Below are positions 18,539 through 28,709 of a stretch of 64,000 bases of DNA, piece by piece (the first letter of the stretch is position 1; the number at the start of each line of letters is the position of its first letter). This stretch comes from Planctomycetota bacterium. GTDB lineage: Bacteria > Planctomycetota > Phycisphaerae > Phycisphaerales > UBA5793. The notes beneath the pieces are model-generated. The model ran no database searches and was not told the origin of the DNA. It worked only from the letters and a program-made list of their open reading frames with translations. Both the position numbers and the translations under genes were made by a program. The DNA lies in assembly GCA_963205185.1 (NCBI GenBank), contig CAUJHZ010000053.1, positions 98,172 through 162,171 on the forward strand, written 5' to 3'.

Positions 18539-19405
18539 TCAGGCACACTCGCAGGTGAACTGCACGACATCCATGCGGCCGCCACGGAAGTATCTGCCGC
18601 AACCGGAGAGATAGCGGTCAAACGTGTTGTAGAGCTGGTCGGAAGTGAAGTTCGCGGCCTGTTCACGTGCTGCGCGCAGGTTTGCCGACCAGCGATCGAG
18701 CGTCGTTGCATAGTGCAACTGAAGCGACTGCAACCGCGTGACGTGGAAGCCGCAATGCTCGGCACAGTCCACGATCGAAGCGGCAGTGCATAACTGCGCA
18801 CCAGGGAAGATCTCGCGTCGAATGAAGCGAGCGAACTCGGTATCGTTGCGCGTGGGACGGCGCGGTTCGCGCCAGCGCTTACGCTCCACGTCGACGATGC
18901 AGTGCAGCAGCATGCGGCCGTCGTCGGGCAGAATGGCCCGGCATCGCTCGAAGAACGCGGCATGCCGCTCGCGTCGGAAATGCTCGAAGGCGCCGATGGA
19001 GATGATGCGGTCGACCGGCTCCTCAAACTCCTCCCAGCCCTGCAGACGAAAGTCGATGCGCCCGGGCAATCGCCCGCCGTCGGCGCCTTGCAGCTGCCTG
19101 GCATAGGCGAGTTGGTTGCGGCTGAGCGTCAGCCCGATCACTTCGACGTCAAGACAATGTGCCGCGCGCCGGGCGCACGAACCCCACCCGCACCCGACGT
19201 CCAGCAGGCGCATGCCCGGATGGAGATCGCACTTGTGCAGGGCCAGATCGATCTTCGCCATTTGTGCCTGCTCGAGGTTCATTTCCGGGCGCACAAAGTA
19301 GGCGCACGAATACGTCATGGAGCGGTCGAGGAACAGGGCGAAGAAGTCGTTGCACAGGTCGTAATGAGCCTGAACTTCGGCGAAGAAGGGCTGCGAGTGG
19401 GCCAT
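18539..19405 (-). CDS. Cyclopropane-fatty-acyl-phospholipid synthase family methyltransferase
   Basis: 288 residues. The protein starts with the family signature HYDLCNDFFALFLD and MTYSCAYF, then the S-adenosylmethionine motif RLLDVGCGWGS and IGLTLSRNQLAYA. These enzymes add a methylene bridge to unsaturated acyl chains of membrane phospholipids. The length is near that of the mycobacterial-type synthases and lacks the N-terminal extension of Cfa of E. coli. A substitution of G by C in GWGSC is minor. A fatty-acid desaturase gene lies about 6 kb away. Confidence 0.85.
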   Translation of the reverse strand: MAHSQPFFAEVQAHYDLCNDFFALFLDRSMTYSCAYFVRPEMNLEQAQMAKIDLALHKCDLHPGMRLLDVGCGWGSCARRAAHCLDVEVIGLTLSRNQLAYARQLQGADGGRLPGRIDFRLQGWEEFEEPVDRIISIGAFEHFRRERHAAFFERCRAILPDDGRMLLHCIVDVERKRWREPRRPTRNDTEFARFIRREIFPGAQLCTAASIVDCAEHCGFHVTRLQSLQLHYATTLDRWSANLRAAREQAANFTSDQLYNTFDRYLSGCGRYFRGGRMDVVQFTCECA

Positions 19406-19547
19406 GACTCACCCCGTCAAAAAATGTTACACGCCTCGGTGGGGCTGGTCATCGCTTCTACGGCCGCGTGGGTCCGACTATCCTTCCAACGCCCGCGGCG
19501 GGCGGGTGGATGCAGCCTACGGGCACGATGACGGAGCACGCGAAGGC

Positions 19548-21836
19548 ATGAGTGAAGCGCACGACGATCACCACGAACCATTCCCCACTCCCTGCGCCCT
19601 GCTGGACAGGCAGGGGTGTATTCTGGCCGCAAATGAGGCCTGGTCCGAGGCCGTGGGGCGGCACGAGCTTCTGACGGATGTCGGAACCTCGTTTCCCGCC
19701 GTGCTCGACCAGGTGTCATCGAGCGGCCGGGCGTCCGGTGGGCTGGCGGGCGTGCTCCAGGGAGAGGCGAACGAATTCACCATCGACATCGCGTGCGGCG
19801 GCACGTCGGGCAGCCGCTGGTTTCGGCTGATTGCTTCAGGGCGGCGCGATGAGCAGGGCGGCGCCTCGGTCGTCGTGCTCGACATTACCGATCGCCGCCG
19901 CGTGGAAGCGCAGCTCAGGGAGAGTGAATCGCGCTACCGCGAAATCGCGCAGGCCATGCAGAATTCGGCGCTGTGCACGCTCGATCTTTCGGGCCGCATC
20001 ACCACCTGGAACGCCGACGCAGAGCGCATCACCGGCTTTCACGCGAGCGAGATCATCGGCCGGCCGTGTGCGGTCCTCTTCAGCGAGCAGGACCGGGCCG
20101 CGAATCTGCCGCGGCGGGCGCTCGAGCGCGCCACGGCCGACGGAACGTTTGAGCATACCGGCTGGCGGGCCCGCTCCGACGGCACGCGCTTCGAGGCGCA
20201 CACGCTGCTCTCGGGGCTGCGCGATGGCGATGGTCTGCTCAAGGGATTCCTTCTCCGCACGCGCGACCTCACCGGCCACGCGGCAGCGCACCCCGCGGTG
20301 CGCACCGACTACCAGCGTCTGCTCTCGATCATCGAATCGGCCATGGACGCGATCATCACCGTCGATGATGAGCAGCGCGTCGTCATGTTCAACCAGGCGG
20401 CGGCGAAGGTCTTTGGCGTTTCGGCGGCAGACGCGATGGGCTCGCCGCTCGATCGCTTCATTCCACAGCGCTTCCGCAGCGCGCACGCCGAGCACGTGCG
20501 CGCCTTTGGCCGCACGGGCGCCACGAACCGCGAGATGGGCCGGCTGGGCACGCTCAGCGGCCTGCACGCCAACGGCGAGGAGTTCCCGATCGAGGCGTCG
20601 ATCTCCCATGCCGTCTCGGATGGCCGCCGCTTCTACACCGTCATTCTCCGCGACATTTCGGAGAAGCGCCGCCTCGAGGGCCAGTTGCTCCAGTCGCAGA
20701 AGATGGAAGGCATCGGCCGGCTCGCCGGCGGCGTGGCGCACGACTTCAACAACCTGCTCATGGGCATCTTCAACTACCTGACGCTGGCGACGCGCAAACT
20801 CGAAGAGGGCCACCCCGCCCGGGCTCCGCTCGAACACGTCAAGCAGGCCGCCGAACGCGCCGCCTCGCTCACCCGCCAACTGCTCATCTTCGCGCGTAAG
20901 CAGGTCGTCAAACCGATGCTGCTGGCGCCGGGCGATGTGGTGCTCGGGATCGAGCCCATGCTCCAGCGGCTCATCGGCGAAGATGTGAACTTGAGAACCG
21001 TCGTCGCGCCCGGCGCGGGCAAGGTGCTCGCCGATGCGTCGCAACTCGAACAGGTCGTGATGAACCTGGCGCTCAACGCACGCGACGCCATGCCGCAGGG
21101 TGGATCGCTAACGATCGAGATCGCCAACATCCGGCTCGACGAGGCGTACTGCCGCAACCGCGTCGGCGCCACGCCGGGCCCGCACGTCATGCTGGCGGTC
21201 ACGGACACCGGCACGGGCATGACGCCCGAAGTGCTCAGCCGCCTGTTCGAGCCGTTTTTCACCACCAAGCCGCCGGGCAAGGGAACGGGGCTGGGCCTGG
21301 CGACGTGCCACGGCATCGTGGAGCAGTGCGGCGGACACATCGCCGTCTACAGCGAACCCGGCCGGGGCACGAGCGTCAAGGTCTTCCTAAAGCGGCAGGT
21401 GGATCCATCAGCCGAGCCCGCGCCGGCAGAGGTGCATTCCGAAGCGCCGCGCGGCGGCATCGAAACCATCATGCTCGTCGAAGACAACGCCATGGTGCGC
21501 GACCTCACCGTCGAAGCCTTGCGCGACGCGGGCTATCACGTCCTGCTTGCCGAAAACGGCCTCGAAGCCCTGCGCCTGGCCGCGGCGCATCCCCAGCCGA
21601 TCGATCTGCTCGTCACCGACGTGGTCATGCCCGAGATGAGCGGCGTCACCCTGGCCGAGAAGCTCGCGATGGACCGGCCAGGGCTCCGCGTCATCTTCAT
21701 GTCGGGCTATACCGACGAGACGATCACATACCACGGGGTCGAGGTGAGTTCTTCAGCGTTTCTCTCGAAACCGTTCATGACCGACGCGCTGCTCATCAAA
21801 GTCCGGGAGGTGCTTGACGCGCAGAGTGAAATGTAA
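19548..21836 (+). CDS. PAS-domain hybrid sensor histidine kinase
   Basis: About 762 residues if started at the ATG at 19548; an upstream start at 19404 would overlap the divergent gene. No membrane segment is evident, so the kinase is probably cytoplasmic. Three PAS domains occupy roughly the first 380 residues (for example TTWNADAERITGF and AIITVDDEQRVVMFNQAAA). They are followed by a HisKA helix with the phosphorylated His in GGVAHDFNNLLMG, a HATPase domain (NLALNARDAMPQGG, DTGTGMTPE, GKGTGLGLA) and a C-terminal receiver domain (LLVTDVVMPEM, phospho-acceptor Asp). The signal and downstream response are unknown. Confidence 0.9.
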   Translation: MSEAHDDHHEPFPTPCALLDRQGCILAANEAWSEAVGRHELLTDVGTSFPAVLDQVSSSGRASGGLAGVLQGEANEFTIDIACGGTSGSRWFRLIASGRRDEQGGASVVVLDITDRRRVEAQLRESESRYREIAQAMQNSALCTLDLSGRITTWNADAERITGFHASEIIGRPCAVLFSEQDRAANLPRRALERATADGTFEHTGWRARSDGTRFEAHTLLSGLRDGDGLLKGFLLRTRDLTGHAAAHPAVRTDYQRLLSIIESAMDAIITVDDEQRVVMFNQAAAKVFGVSAADAMGSPLDRFIPQRFRSAHAEHVRAFGRTGATNREMGRLGTLSGLHANGEEFPIEASISHAVSDGRRFYTVILRDISEKRRLEGQLLQSQKMEGIGRLAGGVAHDFNNLLMGIFNYLTLATRKLEEGHPARAPLEHVKQAAERAASLTRQLLIFARKQVVKPMLLAPGDVVLGIEPMLQRLIGEDVNLRTVVAPGAGKVLADASQLEQVVMNLALNARDAMPQGGSLTIEIANIRLDEAYCRNRVGATPGPHVMLAVTDTGTGMTPEVLSRLFEPFFTTKPPGKGTGLGLATCHGIVEQCGGHIAVYSEPGRGTSVKVFLKRQVDPSAEPAPAEVHSEAPRGGIETIMLVEDNAMVRDLTVEALRDAGYHVLLAENGLEALRLAAAHPQPIDLLVTDVVMPEMSGVTLAEKLAMDRPGLRVIFMSGYTDETITYHGVEVSSSAFLSKPFMTDALLIKVREVLDAQSEM

Positions 21837-22009
21837 AAAGTCGCCCCGAGGCCGACGTGACCGCCTCGAAGCGGTGGGGGCGATCTCGCTCTCTAATCGA
21901 CCGCTACTGGTGCTCGGCGGCGGTCGAAGAAGGAGCCGTGCCGGAGGAGGTCGAGGAACCGGACGCCGAGAAGTTGCAGTTGTTCGATCCTCTGCGAGCC
22001 GGTCTTGCG

Positions 22010-23218
22010 CTATGGCTGATCGGACTTGCCCGCCCAGATCGACTTGATGACGTCCTCGTCGCCGAAACCATCCGGGCAGGCCGGGCTGGGATTCATCGCC
22101 CAGTACCACGTCTTCTCGCCGACAGGCACGGCGATCGTTCGACTGCCGGGCATCTGCACAAAGCCGGCGGAATCATGCTCGCGCACCCAATTCCACGCGT
22201 AGCGCAGCCAGTCCGCGCGGCTGGTCTCACTCTGGTGGGCGAACCAGGTGATCTCGTCATAGCCCCAGATCCAGGAGCCGCCGATATTTTGTCCTCCACG
22301 ACCGCTAGGGCCGAAATTGTCCAGTTCGACGAGGTAGGGCAGGTGCGCGCACTCCCAGCCGCTGGGGGTGATGCCCCCCTTGCTGCGGCCATACAGACTG
22401 TCGCGGTAGCCGACCTTCAGGACGCCCTCGTGCGGGCGATCCGCCACTTCGTCGATTCGCATGGGGAATGAGTGAAAGTCGAAGAGCAACCGGCCATCGT
22501 CAACGATGCCGCCGGTGGGCACGTGGGCGTCGACGATCACGAAGCCTCGCCGCGCATGCAGCCGGGCATATGTTCGCAGGCGATCGAGCACGGCGCGCCA
22601 GTGGACATGACCTGGATCGCGGCGATCCATCACGCTCACCTGGCCGAAGTGTATCGCCTCAACCCCCACGTCGACGTAGTTCATCCCCAGCGTGTAGAAC
22701 CAGAGTTGCGTCTCGACGCGACTCATGTCGGGCACGGACGCATCCTTGCCCCAATGGTTCTTCAAGTATCCATCTTCATAGAGCATGGAGGTGTAGGAGA
22801 ACCGCCGATCCTCGAATGGAAGACCAAACGCGACAAACGCGCGGGCCGGGACCGCGACTTCGTCAACGCGCGTGGTCACGATCTCGAATTCGGCTGCTTG
22901 GAGAATCAGGTCCGGCAGTGCGGCGTGGACCCTGGCCGCCGCCGGGCGCGCCAAGGTGAGGAGCGCGTCGAGATTGTGTTCATTGCCCCAGAGGTAGAGC
23001 GTGCGACCTGCGAAGCGCGCTCCGATATCGCGGAGATAGCGGACCTGGTCGTCGAGATCGCCGTGGCCATGGAGCATTCCCTCCATCGTTACCGCGCGGG
23101 ACAGCCGCGCTTCGAGTGCCTCGCGGGAGATGGAGCCCGCCTCACCCGGTCCGGCAGCCCGGAGGCTGCAGACCGCGCTCAGGACAACTGCAAAACAAGA
23201 CGGTAGTCCCCGCTTCAT
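22010..23218 (-). CDS. Secreted hypothetical protein
   Basis: About 402 residues from the ATG at 23218 (an earlier start at 23266 adds 16 residues before the signal peptide). The signal peptide ends near RAAGPGEA. The mature protein has TIM-barrel-like features: FAGRTLYLWGNE, ILQAAEFEIVTT, VDVGVEAIHFGQV, GFVIVDAHVPTGG and HLPYLVELDNFG. The acidic residues at strand ends could be a hydrolase active site. I do not recognise a named family. It is convergent with the histidine kinase gene. Confidence 0.65.
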   Translation of the reverse strand: MKRGLPSCFAVVLSAVCSLRAAGPGEAGSISREALEARLSRAVTMEGMLHGHGDLDDQVRYLRDIGARFAGRTLYLWGNEHNLDALLTLARPAAARVHAALPDLILQAAEFEIVTTRVDEVAVPARAFVAFGLPFEDRRFSYTSMLYEDGYLKNHWGKDASVPDMSRVETQLWFYTLGMNYVDVGVEAIHFGQVSVMDRRDPGHVHWRAVLDRLRTYARLHARRGFVIVDAHVPTGGIVDDGRLLFDFHSFPMRIDEVADRPHEGVLKVGYRDSLYGRSKGGITPSGWECAHLPYLVELDNFGPSGRGGQNIGGSWIWGYDEITWFAHQSETSRADWLRYAWNWVREHDSAGFVQMPGSRTIAVPVGEKTWYWAMNPSPACPDGFGDEDVIKSIWAGKSDQP

Positions 23219-23360
23219 TCTGCGCTCCGCCATGGGCGCACGGAGTATAGACCGGACGTTTGGCAAGAACGTGCGTGTCCTTGTGCGCGTTCGTGTATCT
23301 GGGCGCCGCTATGATCCGGCGGCGCCCTGGGCCTGACTTTCCCTCGTTGCGGAGTAAATC

Positions 23361-24848
23361 ATGAGGAATCGAATCGTCGTATCCGCCGCTCTGCTGCTTG
23401 CGGCCGCCGCCACACCGTCTTTTGCCCGTCAGGACCCCAATGAGGTTCAGCCGCCGCGCCGGCCGGATGTTCCCGCAGCGCTCGATTTCAAAATGGCCGA
23501 CATCGACGGCAAGGAGATCGACCTCGCCAGGTACGAAGGCAAGGTCGTGCTCATGGTCAACGTCGCCAGCAAGTGCGGCTACACGCCCCAGTACGAAGGC
23601 CTCGAGCAACTCCACCAGCGCTTCCACAAGAAGGGCCTGGTCATCCTCGGCTTCCCAGCCAACAACTTCCGCAACCAGGAGCCCGGCAGCGACGAGGAGA
23701 TCAAGCAGTTCTGCACCGACAAGTATGATGTGCACTTCCAGTTGTTCTCGAAGGTCTCCGTCAAAGGCGAAGACATCTGCCCGCTCTACAAGCGCCTCAC
23801 CGATCAAGAGCAGACGCCCGCGAGCCTCGGCGAGATCAACTGGAACTTCGAGAAGTTTCTCCTCGGCCCTGATGGCCAGGTCGTCAAGCATTACCGCAGC
23901 AAGACCACGCCCGAGATGCTCGTCGAAGACATCGAGGCCCAGCTCGCCAAGGTGAAGGAAGCAGAGAAGATCGGCGCCCTGCCGCGCCTTGCCGAGCCCA
24001 CGCTCGCCGACACCGCCGTTCGCGAGCACCCCGGCCTGCACAACATGGTCGCCTACCACGATGACTTCATCTCCGGCAGCGCGCCCGAAGGCGAGCAAGG
24101 GTTCGCCTCGCTCGCGGCCATGGGCGTGGCCACGGTCATCAGCGTCGATGGCGCAGCGCCCGACGTCGAACTCGCCCGCCGCTGCGGCTTGCGCTACATC
24201 CATCTGCCCATCGGCTACAACGGTTTCGACGAGCAGCGCCAACTCGAACTCGTTCGCGCCACGCGCGATGCCATCGCCGACGGCCCGGTCTACATCCACT
24301 GCCACCACGGCCAGCACCGCAGCGCCGGCGCTGCCGCAGCCATCGCCGTCAGCCTCGGCTGGCTGCCTGCCGACGCCGCGGTGCAGCGCATGCACATCTC
24401 GGGCACTTCGCCGGAGTACAAGGGCCTCTATGCCTGCGCCGCCGGGGCCGCCGTCATCGAGCCGGCCCGCATCGACGCGGTGTCTGCGGATTTCCCCGAG
24501 GTGCAGCGGCCCCAGGGTTTCGTCAAGGGCATGGTTGAGATCGATGAGATCAACGAGCGCCTCAAGGCGATCGAGAAAGCCGGCTGGACCACCCCGGCCG
24601 ATCACCCGGATCTCGTGCCCGTCGCCGAGGCCGGGCGCCTGGCGGACCTGCTGCGCTTTCTGGCCGCCGGCGACCGCGCGAGGCGCGAAGGCTCAGACTT
24701 CGCCGGCCACCTGACCGCCGACCAGGTCGTCGCCCAGAAGATCGAAGATATCCTCGCCGCCCCCCGCCCCGACGCCGCGCAACTCTCCGAGCAATTTCAG
24801 CGCCTGAATGCATCCTGCAAAGAGTGCCACGCGAAGTACCGCGACTGA
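23361..24848 (+). CDS. Exported glutathione peroxidase - tyrosine/dual-specificity phosphatase - cytochrome c' fusion
   Basis: 495 residues with a signal peptide ending at FARQ (residue 24). Residues about 40-195 are a glutathione peroxidase-like thioredoxin fold with the peroxidatic Cys72 in NVASKCGYTP, the Gln-free NFRNQEPGS loop and WNFEKFLLG. Residues about 215-370 are a phosphatase domain with the C-x5-R loop HCHHGQHRSAG (Cys314, Arg320). The last 70 residues are helical and end in CKECH (486-490), the haem c motif in the position it has in cytochrome c'-like domains. The fusion would place thiol peroxidase, phosphatase and haem in one exported protein. I know of no described protein with all three parts. 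Confidence 0.85.
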   Translation: MRNRIVVSAALLLAAAATPSFARQDPNEVQPPRRPDVPAALDFKMADIDGKEIDLARYEGKVVLMVNVASKCGYTPQYEGLEQLHQRFHKKGLVILGFPANNFRNQEPGSDEEIKQFCTDKYDVHFQLFSKVSVKGEDICPLYKRLTDQEQTPASLGEINWNFEKFLLGPDGQVVKHYRSKTTPEMLVEDIEAQLAKVKEAEKIGALPRLAEPTLADTAVREHPGLHNMVAYHDDFISGSAPEGEQGFASLAAMGVATVISVDGAAPDVELARRCGLRYIHLPIGYNGFDEQRQLELVRATRDAIADGPVYIHCHHGQHRSAGAAAAIAVSLGWLPADAAVQRMHISGTSPEYKGLYACAAGAAVIEPARIDAVSADFPEVQRPQGFVKGMVEIDEINERLKAIEKAGWTTPADHPDLVPVAEAGRLADLLRFLAAGDRARREGSDFAGHLTADQVVAQKIEDILAAPRPDAAQLSEQFQRLNASCKECHAKYRD

Positions 24849-24879
24849 AACCGCCCGTTGCCCAATGTCCGCCGGCGCC

Positions 24880-24906
24880 GTCATGCCTGCGAACGCAGGT
24901 ATCCAG
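24880..24906. repeat. Short palindromic interspersed-repeat-like element
   Basis: The segment contains ATGCCTGC, GAAC and GCAGGTAT, an imperfect dyad. It closely resembles the interspersed GTCATTCCCGCGAACGCGGGAATCCAG-type palindromes scattered in many bacterial genomes. Only one copy is visible here, in the gap before the desaturase gene. Confidence 0.4.
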
Positions 24907-25113
24907 TCGCGCGTGCTGTGGCGCGTTGGACCCCTTGGTGAATTGAAACGTCTTTGCCCGTGCGCGGATCTCCGACTGCACGGCAGCGGCGCGTTTGAGC
25001 AGCAGACATGAGCGGCCCGCGCAGCAAGCCGGTGGAAGTGAAAACGCGGGAATTTCCAGCCGAAATCAGGCGCTGCGCATCGCAGTGCAGCGCGCGATGC
25101 TCTACAATCGCCG

Positions 25114-26064
25114 GTGAACCAAACCTCCGGTCACCTGTCCCGACCTGCCACGGTGGCCGGTGAGATCCTCTGGATCTACGCCATTCCCATCGTGCTCATC
25201 CACTGCCTCGCGCTGGCCGCGCTGCTGCCGCAGCTCTTCAGCTGGACCGGTCTAGTCGTGATGATCCTCGGCGTGCACGTCTTCGGCCAGGGCATCAACA
25301 TCGGCTACCACCGCCTGCTCACGCACCGCAGCTTCGAGTCGCCGCGCTGGGTGGAATATGCGTTCGTGGTGCTGGCGCTGTGCTGCCTGCAGGATACGCC
25401 CGCGCGCTGGGTGGCGAACCATCGGCATCATCACAAGCACTCCGACACCGAGCCCGATCCGCACAGCCCGCTCGTGCACTTCTTCTGGTCGCACGTCGGC
25501 TGGCTGCTGCTGCGCAACACCGGCATCCACACGCTTTCGGGCTACCAGGCGAGCGTGCCCGATCTCATTGCGGACCCCTTCTACCTCAGACTCGAGAAGA
25601 ACCCGACGCTCGTGTTCTGGGTGTATCTCGCTCATGCCGTGCTCTTCTTCTTCGCCGGGATGATCGCGGGCGCACTGCTCGCCGGGCCGGACGCCGATCG
25701 GCTCGCGGCGGCGCTTCAGATGGGCCTGAGCCTGCTCGTGTGGGGCGTGTTCGTGCGCACCGTCGTGGTCTGGCACATCACCTGGTCTGTCAACTCGCTC
25801 TCGCACATGTTCGGCTATCGCAATTACGATACGGGAGAAGAGAGCCGCAACAACTGGCTCGTGGCCCTGCTGACGGTGGGCGAAGGCTGGCACAACAACC
25901 ACCACCACGACCCGGCGAGCGCTTCCAACCAGCACCGCTGGTGGGAACTGGACATCTCCTACTACGAGATCAAAGCCCTGGGCCTGCTCGGCCTGGCCCA
26001 ACGCATCCTCCCACCCCGCCATGTCCGGCAACGCCGCCCAGCCACACAGGCGACGGCGAGCTGA
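25114..26064 (+). CDS. Acyl-CoA/acyl-lipid delta-9-type fatty acid desaturase
   Basis: 316 residues from a GTG start. The membrane-bound desaturase family is identified by three histidine boxes that bind a di-iron centre: HRLLTHRSF, HRHHHKHSD and HNNHHHDP. Hydrophobic segments surround the first box and the region before the third. The enzyme introduces a double bond into an acyl chain in the membrane. Together with the cyclopropane synthase at 18539-19405 it can adjust membrane fluidity. The C terminus is basic and Pro-rich. Confidence 0.92.
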   Translation: MNQTSGHLSRPATVAGEILWIYAIPIVLIHCLALAALLPQLFSWTGLVVMILGVHVFGQGINIGYHRLLTHRSFESPRWVEYAFVVLALCCLQDTPARWVANHRHHHKHSDTEPDPHSPLVHFFWSHVGWLLLRNTGIHTLSGYQASVPDLIADPFYLRLEKNPTLVFWVYLAHAVLFFFAGMIAGALLAGPDADRLAAALQMGLSLLVWGVFVRTVVVWHITWSVNSLSHMFGYRNYDTGEESRNNWLVALLTVGEGWHNNHHHDPASASNQHRWWELDISYYEIKALGLLGLAQRILPPRHVRQRRPATQATAS

Positions 26065-26146
26065 CGGCGGAGCCCGGGGCGGGTTGGGAGCCGACGTGCC
26101 GCCCTTGTGGGCGGCCAGGGGGTTGTCCATTCGGTATCCGTGAGGT

Positions 26147-26311
26147 ATGATGCTGGCGAATGGGCAAGAAAACGCCGGCAACCCGAGCCAAGAAGGCGGG
26201 CCGCTGGAAGAAGATGGCGACTTCTGCAGCGATGAGTGCATCGAACTCCTCAAGCAGGCGGATATCGTCGTCACCAATCCGCCGTTCTCGCTGATCGGGA
26301 GAACCTCATGA
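26147..26311 (+). pseudogene. Internal fragment of an EcoRI-type adenine methyltransferase
   Basis: A 54-codon frame, just after an in-frame stop, encodes EDGDFCSDECIELLKQADIV followed by VTNPPFSL. This matches the central part of EcoRI-family adenine-specific methyltransferases, including the catalytic NPPF motif. Both the N-terminal SAM-binding part and everything after NPPFSL are missing. Its last codons overlap the start of the restriction-modification methyltransferase (ATGA). It is best read as a gene cut by arrival of the downstream island. Confidence 0.75.
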
Positions 26312-27750
26312 TTGTGACACCTGCTCTACCACTCCGACACATCGAGATGCTGAACAGCATCAAAGCGGCGGATGATGCACTCACCGAGCGTTTCCGCGAG
26401 AAGATGCGGGTGAATGCCGACCTTGATCGGTCGTTGGTCAGTTTTCAGGCAAACAAAGCAGAGGTCGGACACCGATGGTGCAAGTACCGAGAAGGCTTCT
26501 CCGCAGAGCTGATTCGGTACATCATCGAGCAAACCGGTTTGACTGGGCCGGTCCTGGACCCGTTCGCCGGTAGCGGAACAACGCTATTCGTGGCGGCAGA
26601 GTTGGGGCTTGATGCAGTAGGCATCGAACTGCTTCCTTGCAGTGCCGAAATCATTCGGGTTCGGCATGAAGTCCTCCATGCTGACAAGTGCAAGCTTGCA
26701 CAATCCATTCGTGACGCGACAGAAAAACGCACTTGGTTAAATCCGGGTGTCGAATCCGCATTCTCACACTTGCAGATCACCACGGGCGCGTTCCCAGCTG
26801 AGAACGAACGGCTGCTAGGGCGGTATCTTTACGACGCGGCTCACACCAACGACAGCCTACTTTCGCGGCTGCTGCGCTTCGCTGCCTTATCAATCCTTGA
26901 AGAGATAAGCTTCACGCGGAAAGATGGCCAATACCTCAGATGGGACCAAAGGTCTGGGCGCTGTTTGGGTAAAAAGGTATTCGACAAGGGACGCATCTAC
27001 GACTTCGATGAAGCCGTTCTCCGCAAACTCAATCAGATCGCATTGGACATCGAAGGTCACGAGAATGAACCGTCGCTCTTCGGTGGCGCGGTCGAGAGGC
27101 CCGCACTGGGCGCAATTGATGTCAAAGTCGGTTCGTGTTTAGACATTGTTCCGCGCTTGGAGCCGGAGTCGATGAGCGGGCTTATCACATCTCCACCATA
27201 CTGCAATCGCTACGACTACACACGTACATATGCACTCGAACTTGCGATGCTTAATGTGGGAGAAGATGGAATCCGTCAACTGCGTCAGTCCATGCTTTCG
27301 TGCACAGTTGAGAACAAGGACAAGAATGATCTTGCGCAGAAGTTTGGGCCTGAGACTTTTGCTGCTGCATCGAGCGCATACGACAACCAATCAGTCCTTT
27401 CTCTGATCATCGAATACCTGAATGTCTGCAAAGCGGATAGTACAATCAACAATCCCGGGATCGTTCGGATGGTCAAGAACTATTTCTTTGAGTTGGCACT
27501 TCTGATCTTCGCCAGCGCCAGAATTCTAAAGCCTGGAGCATGTTTCGTAATGGTGAATGACAACGTGCGTTATGAAGGCGCACACATCCCGGTAGACCTC
27601 ATCCTTTCAGATTTCGCAGAGCAAGCTGGATTCGAGGTCGAATCGATTTGGGTACTTCCGAAAGGCAAAGGGAACAGTAGTCAACAAATGGGAAGGCACG
27701 GACGGCAAGAAATCCGCAAATGTGTTTACGTTTGGCGTAAGGTCAAATGA
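26308..27750 (+). CDS. Type II DNA methyltransferase (probably N4-cytosine), AvaI/BsoBI-type system
   Basis: About 480 residues from the ATG at 26308, which overlaps the upstream fragment; a longer frame from 26236 is unlikely. The SAM motif DPFAGSGTT is at residues 84-92 and the catalytic motif TSPPY at 294-298, the form typical of N4-cytosine methyltransferases. The stop overlaps the start of the restriction enzyme gene, so the two are coupled. The segment looks less G+C rich than its surroundings, in keeping with acquisition. Given the partner enzyme, the target is probably CYCGRG. Confidence 0.88.
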   Translation: MIVTPALPLRHIEMLNSIKAADDALTERFREKMRVNADLDRSLVSFQANKAEVGHRWCKYREGFSAELIRYIIEQTGLTGPVLDPFAGSGTTLFVAAELGLDAVGIELLPCSAEIIRVRHEVLHADKCKLAQSIRDATEKRTWLNPGVESAFSHLQITTGAFPAENERLLGRYLYDAAHTNDSLLSRLLRFAALSILEEISFTRKDGQYLRWDQRSGRCLGKKVFDKGRIYDFDEAVLRKLNQIALDIEGHENEPSLFGGAVERPALGAIDVKVGSCLDIVPRLEPESMSGLITSPPYCNRYDYTRTYALELAMLNVGEDGIRQLRQSMLSCTVENKDKNDLAQKFGPETFAAASSAYDNQSVLSLIIEYLNVCKADSTINNPGIVRMVKNYFFELALLIFASARILKPGACFVMVNDNVRYEGAHIPVDLILSDFAEQAGFEVESIWVLPKGKGNSSQQMGRHGRQEIRKCVYVWRKVK

Positions 27751-28703
27751 TGGCAAAGCCGTATCGTGAACATCTAAAATCCAGCAAAGACCTCGAAACG
27801 ACCTACGAAGCGGTACGAGCCGGCTTTGTAGCGCTCGCATTGGAGAAGAATCGGAGGGCGACACCGTTCGTTGCCGAAGCGCGTGCGCTGAAGTCCGCTG
27901 CATCAAAGGCGAAAAGGCCCATCGACCTCGTGAAGATTTCAGCGATCCGGGCCGGGCTTCTCACCGCCGCAGGCGTTTCCGACAAAGCCGCTGGTCATCT
28001 TCAGGGCGCGGACAAGGACGAGGCGATCGCGGGTTTGATCGGCAAGTATCTAGAACCTGCCGGGACAAACTTTGTTGAAGAACTGGTGTTCCGCTTTCTG
28101 CTGACACGCGGGGATACTTTGGGCGGTTCTATGCGCAACGTCGGTGGGTTCATGGCGCAATGCAAACTGACCCGTGCGATCATCGCGAACCTGAAACTCA
28201 GTGGCACAGCCTACCACTGGCTTTCCTCGGATAGTAGGGCATGGGCAGCAATGCCGGAAGACGATACAGATATTGAAGTCAAACTACGCGGTTTGGCATG
28301 GGGCGAGGGGAAGCAGCCTCGTACACTTGTGTACAATCTTACTGTGCCGCTGTTCGGAAACAATGTGGACTTGTGCTTATTCCAATGCTCATCCACCGAG
28401 ATATGCAAGCAGATTCATGGTACGCCTGGTGCCTATGTGGCCTTGGGCGAGTTGAAGGGTGGAATTGATCCTGCTGGTGCGGATGAGCATTGGAAAACCG
28501 CGCGGACAGCACTGAACCGAATACGTGAAGCGTTCGGCAAGCATAAACTGACTCCGCACACATTCTTCATCGGGGCGGCAATAGAAGCGAAGATGGCCAA
28601 TGAGATTTGGTCCATGCTTGAGAGCGGTGAACTAGAGAATGCAGCGAACCTAACCAACGACGAGCAGATTACATCACTGACGCGCTGGCTCTGCGCCCTC
28701 TAG
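27747..28703 (+). CDS. AvaI/BsoBI-family type II restriction endonuclease
   Basis: 318 residues. From memory of BsoBI, similarity runs end to end: [58 protein letters not shown] and [15 protein letters not shown]. The catalytic residues match in spacing: Asp208, Glu235-x-Lys237 and His248, against Asp212, Glu240, Lys242 and His253 of BsoBI. Enzymes of this family cut C/YCGRG. The gene starts inside the stop of the methyltransferase gene. All visible catalytic residues are intact, so the system looks functional. Confidence 0.92.
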   Translation: MMAKPYREHLKSSKDLETTYEAVRAGFVALALEKNRRATPFVAEARALKSAASKAKRPIDLVKISAIRAGLLTAAGVSDKAAGHLQGADKDEAIAGLIGKYLEPAGTNFVEELVFRFLLTRGDTLGGSMRNVGGFMAQCKLTRAIIANLKLSGTAYHWLSSDSRAWAAMPEDDTDIEVKLRGLAWGEGKQPRTLVYNLTVPLFGNNVDLCLFQCSSTEICKQIHGTPGAYVALGELKGGIDPAGADEHWKTARTALNRIREAFGKHKLTPHTFFIGAAIEAKMANEIWSMLESGELENAANLTNDEQITSLTRWLCAL

Positions 28704-28709
28704 AATGCG

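Noticed and set aside
21841..21883. TCGCCCC/GGGGCGA pairing after the histidine kinase gene as a terminator
   Set aside because: The arms are far apart and no T-tract follows, so it is not convincing.
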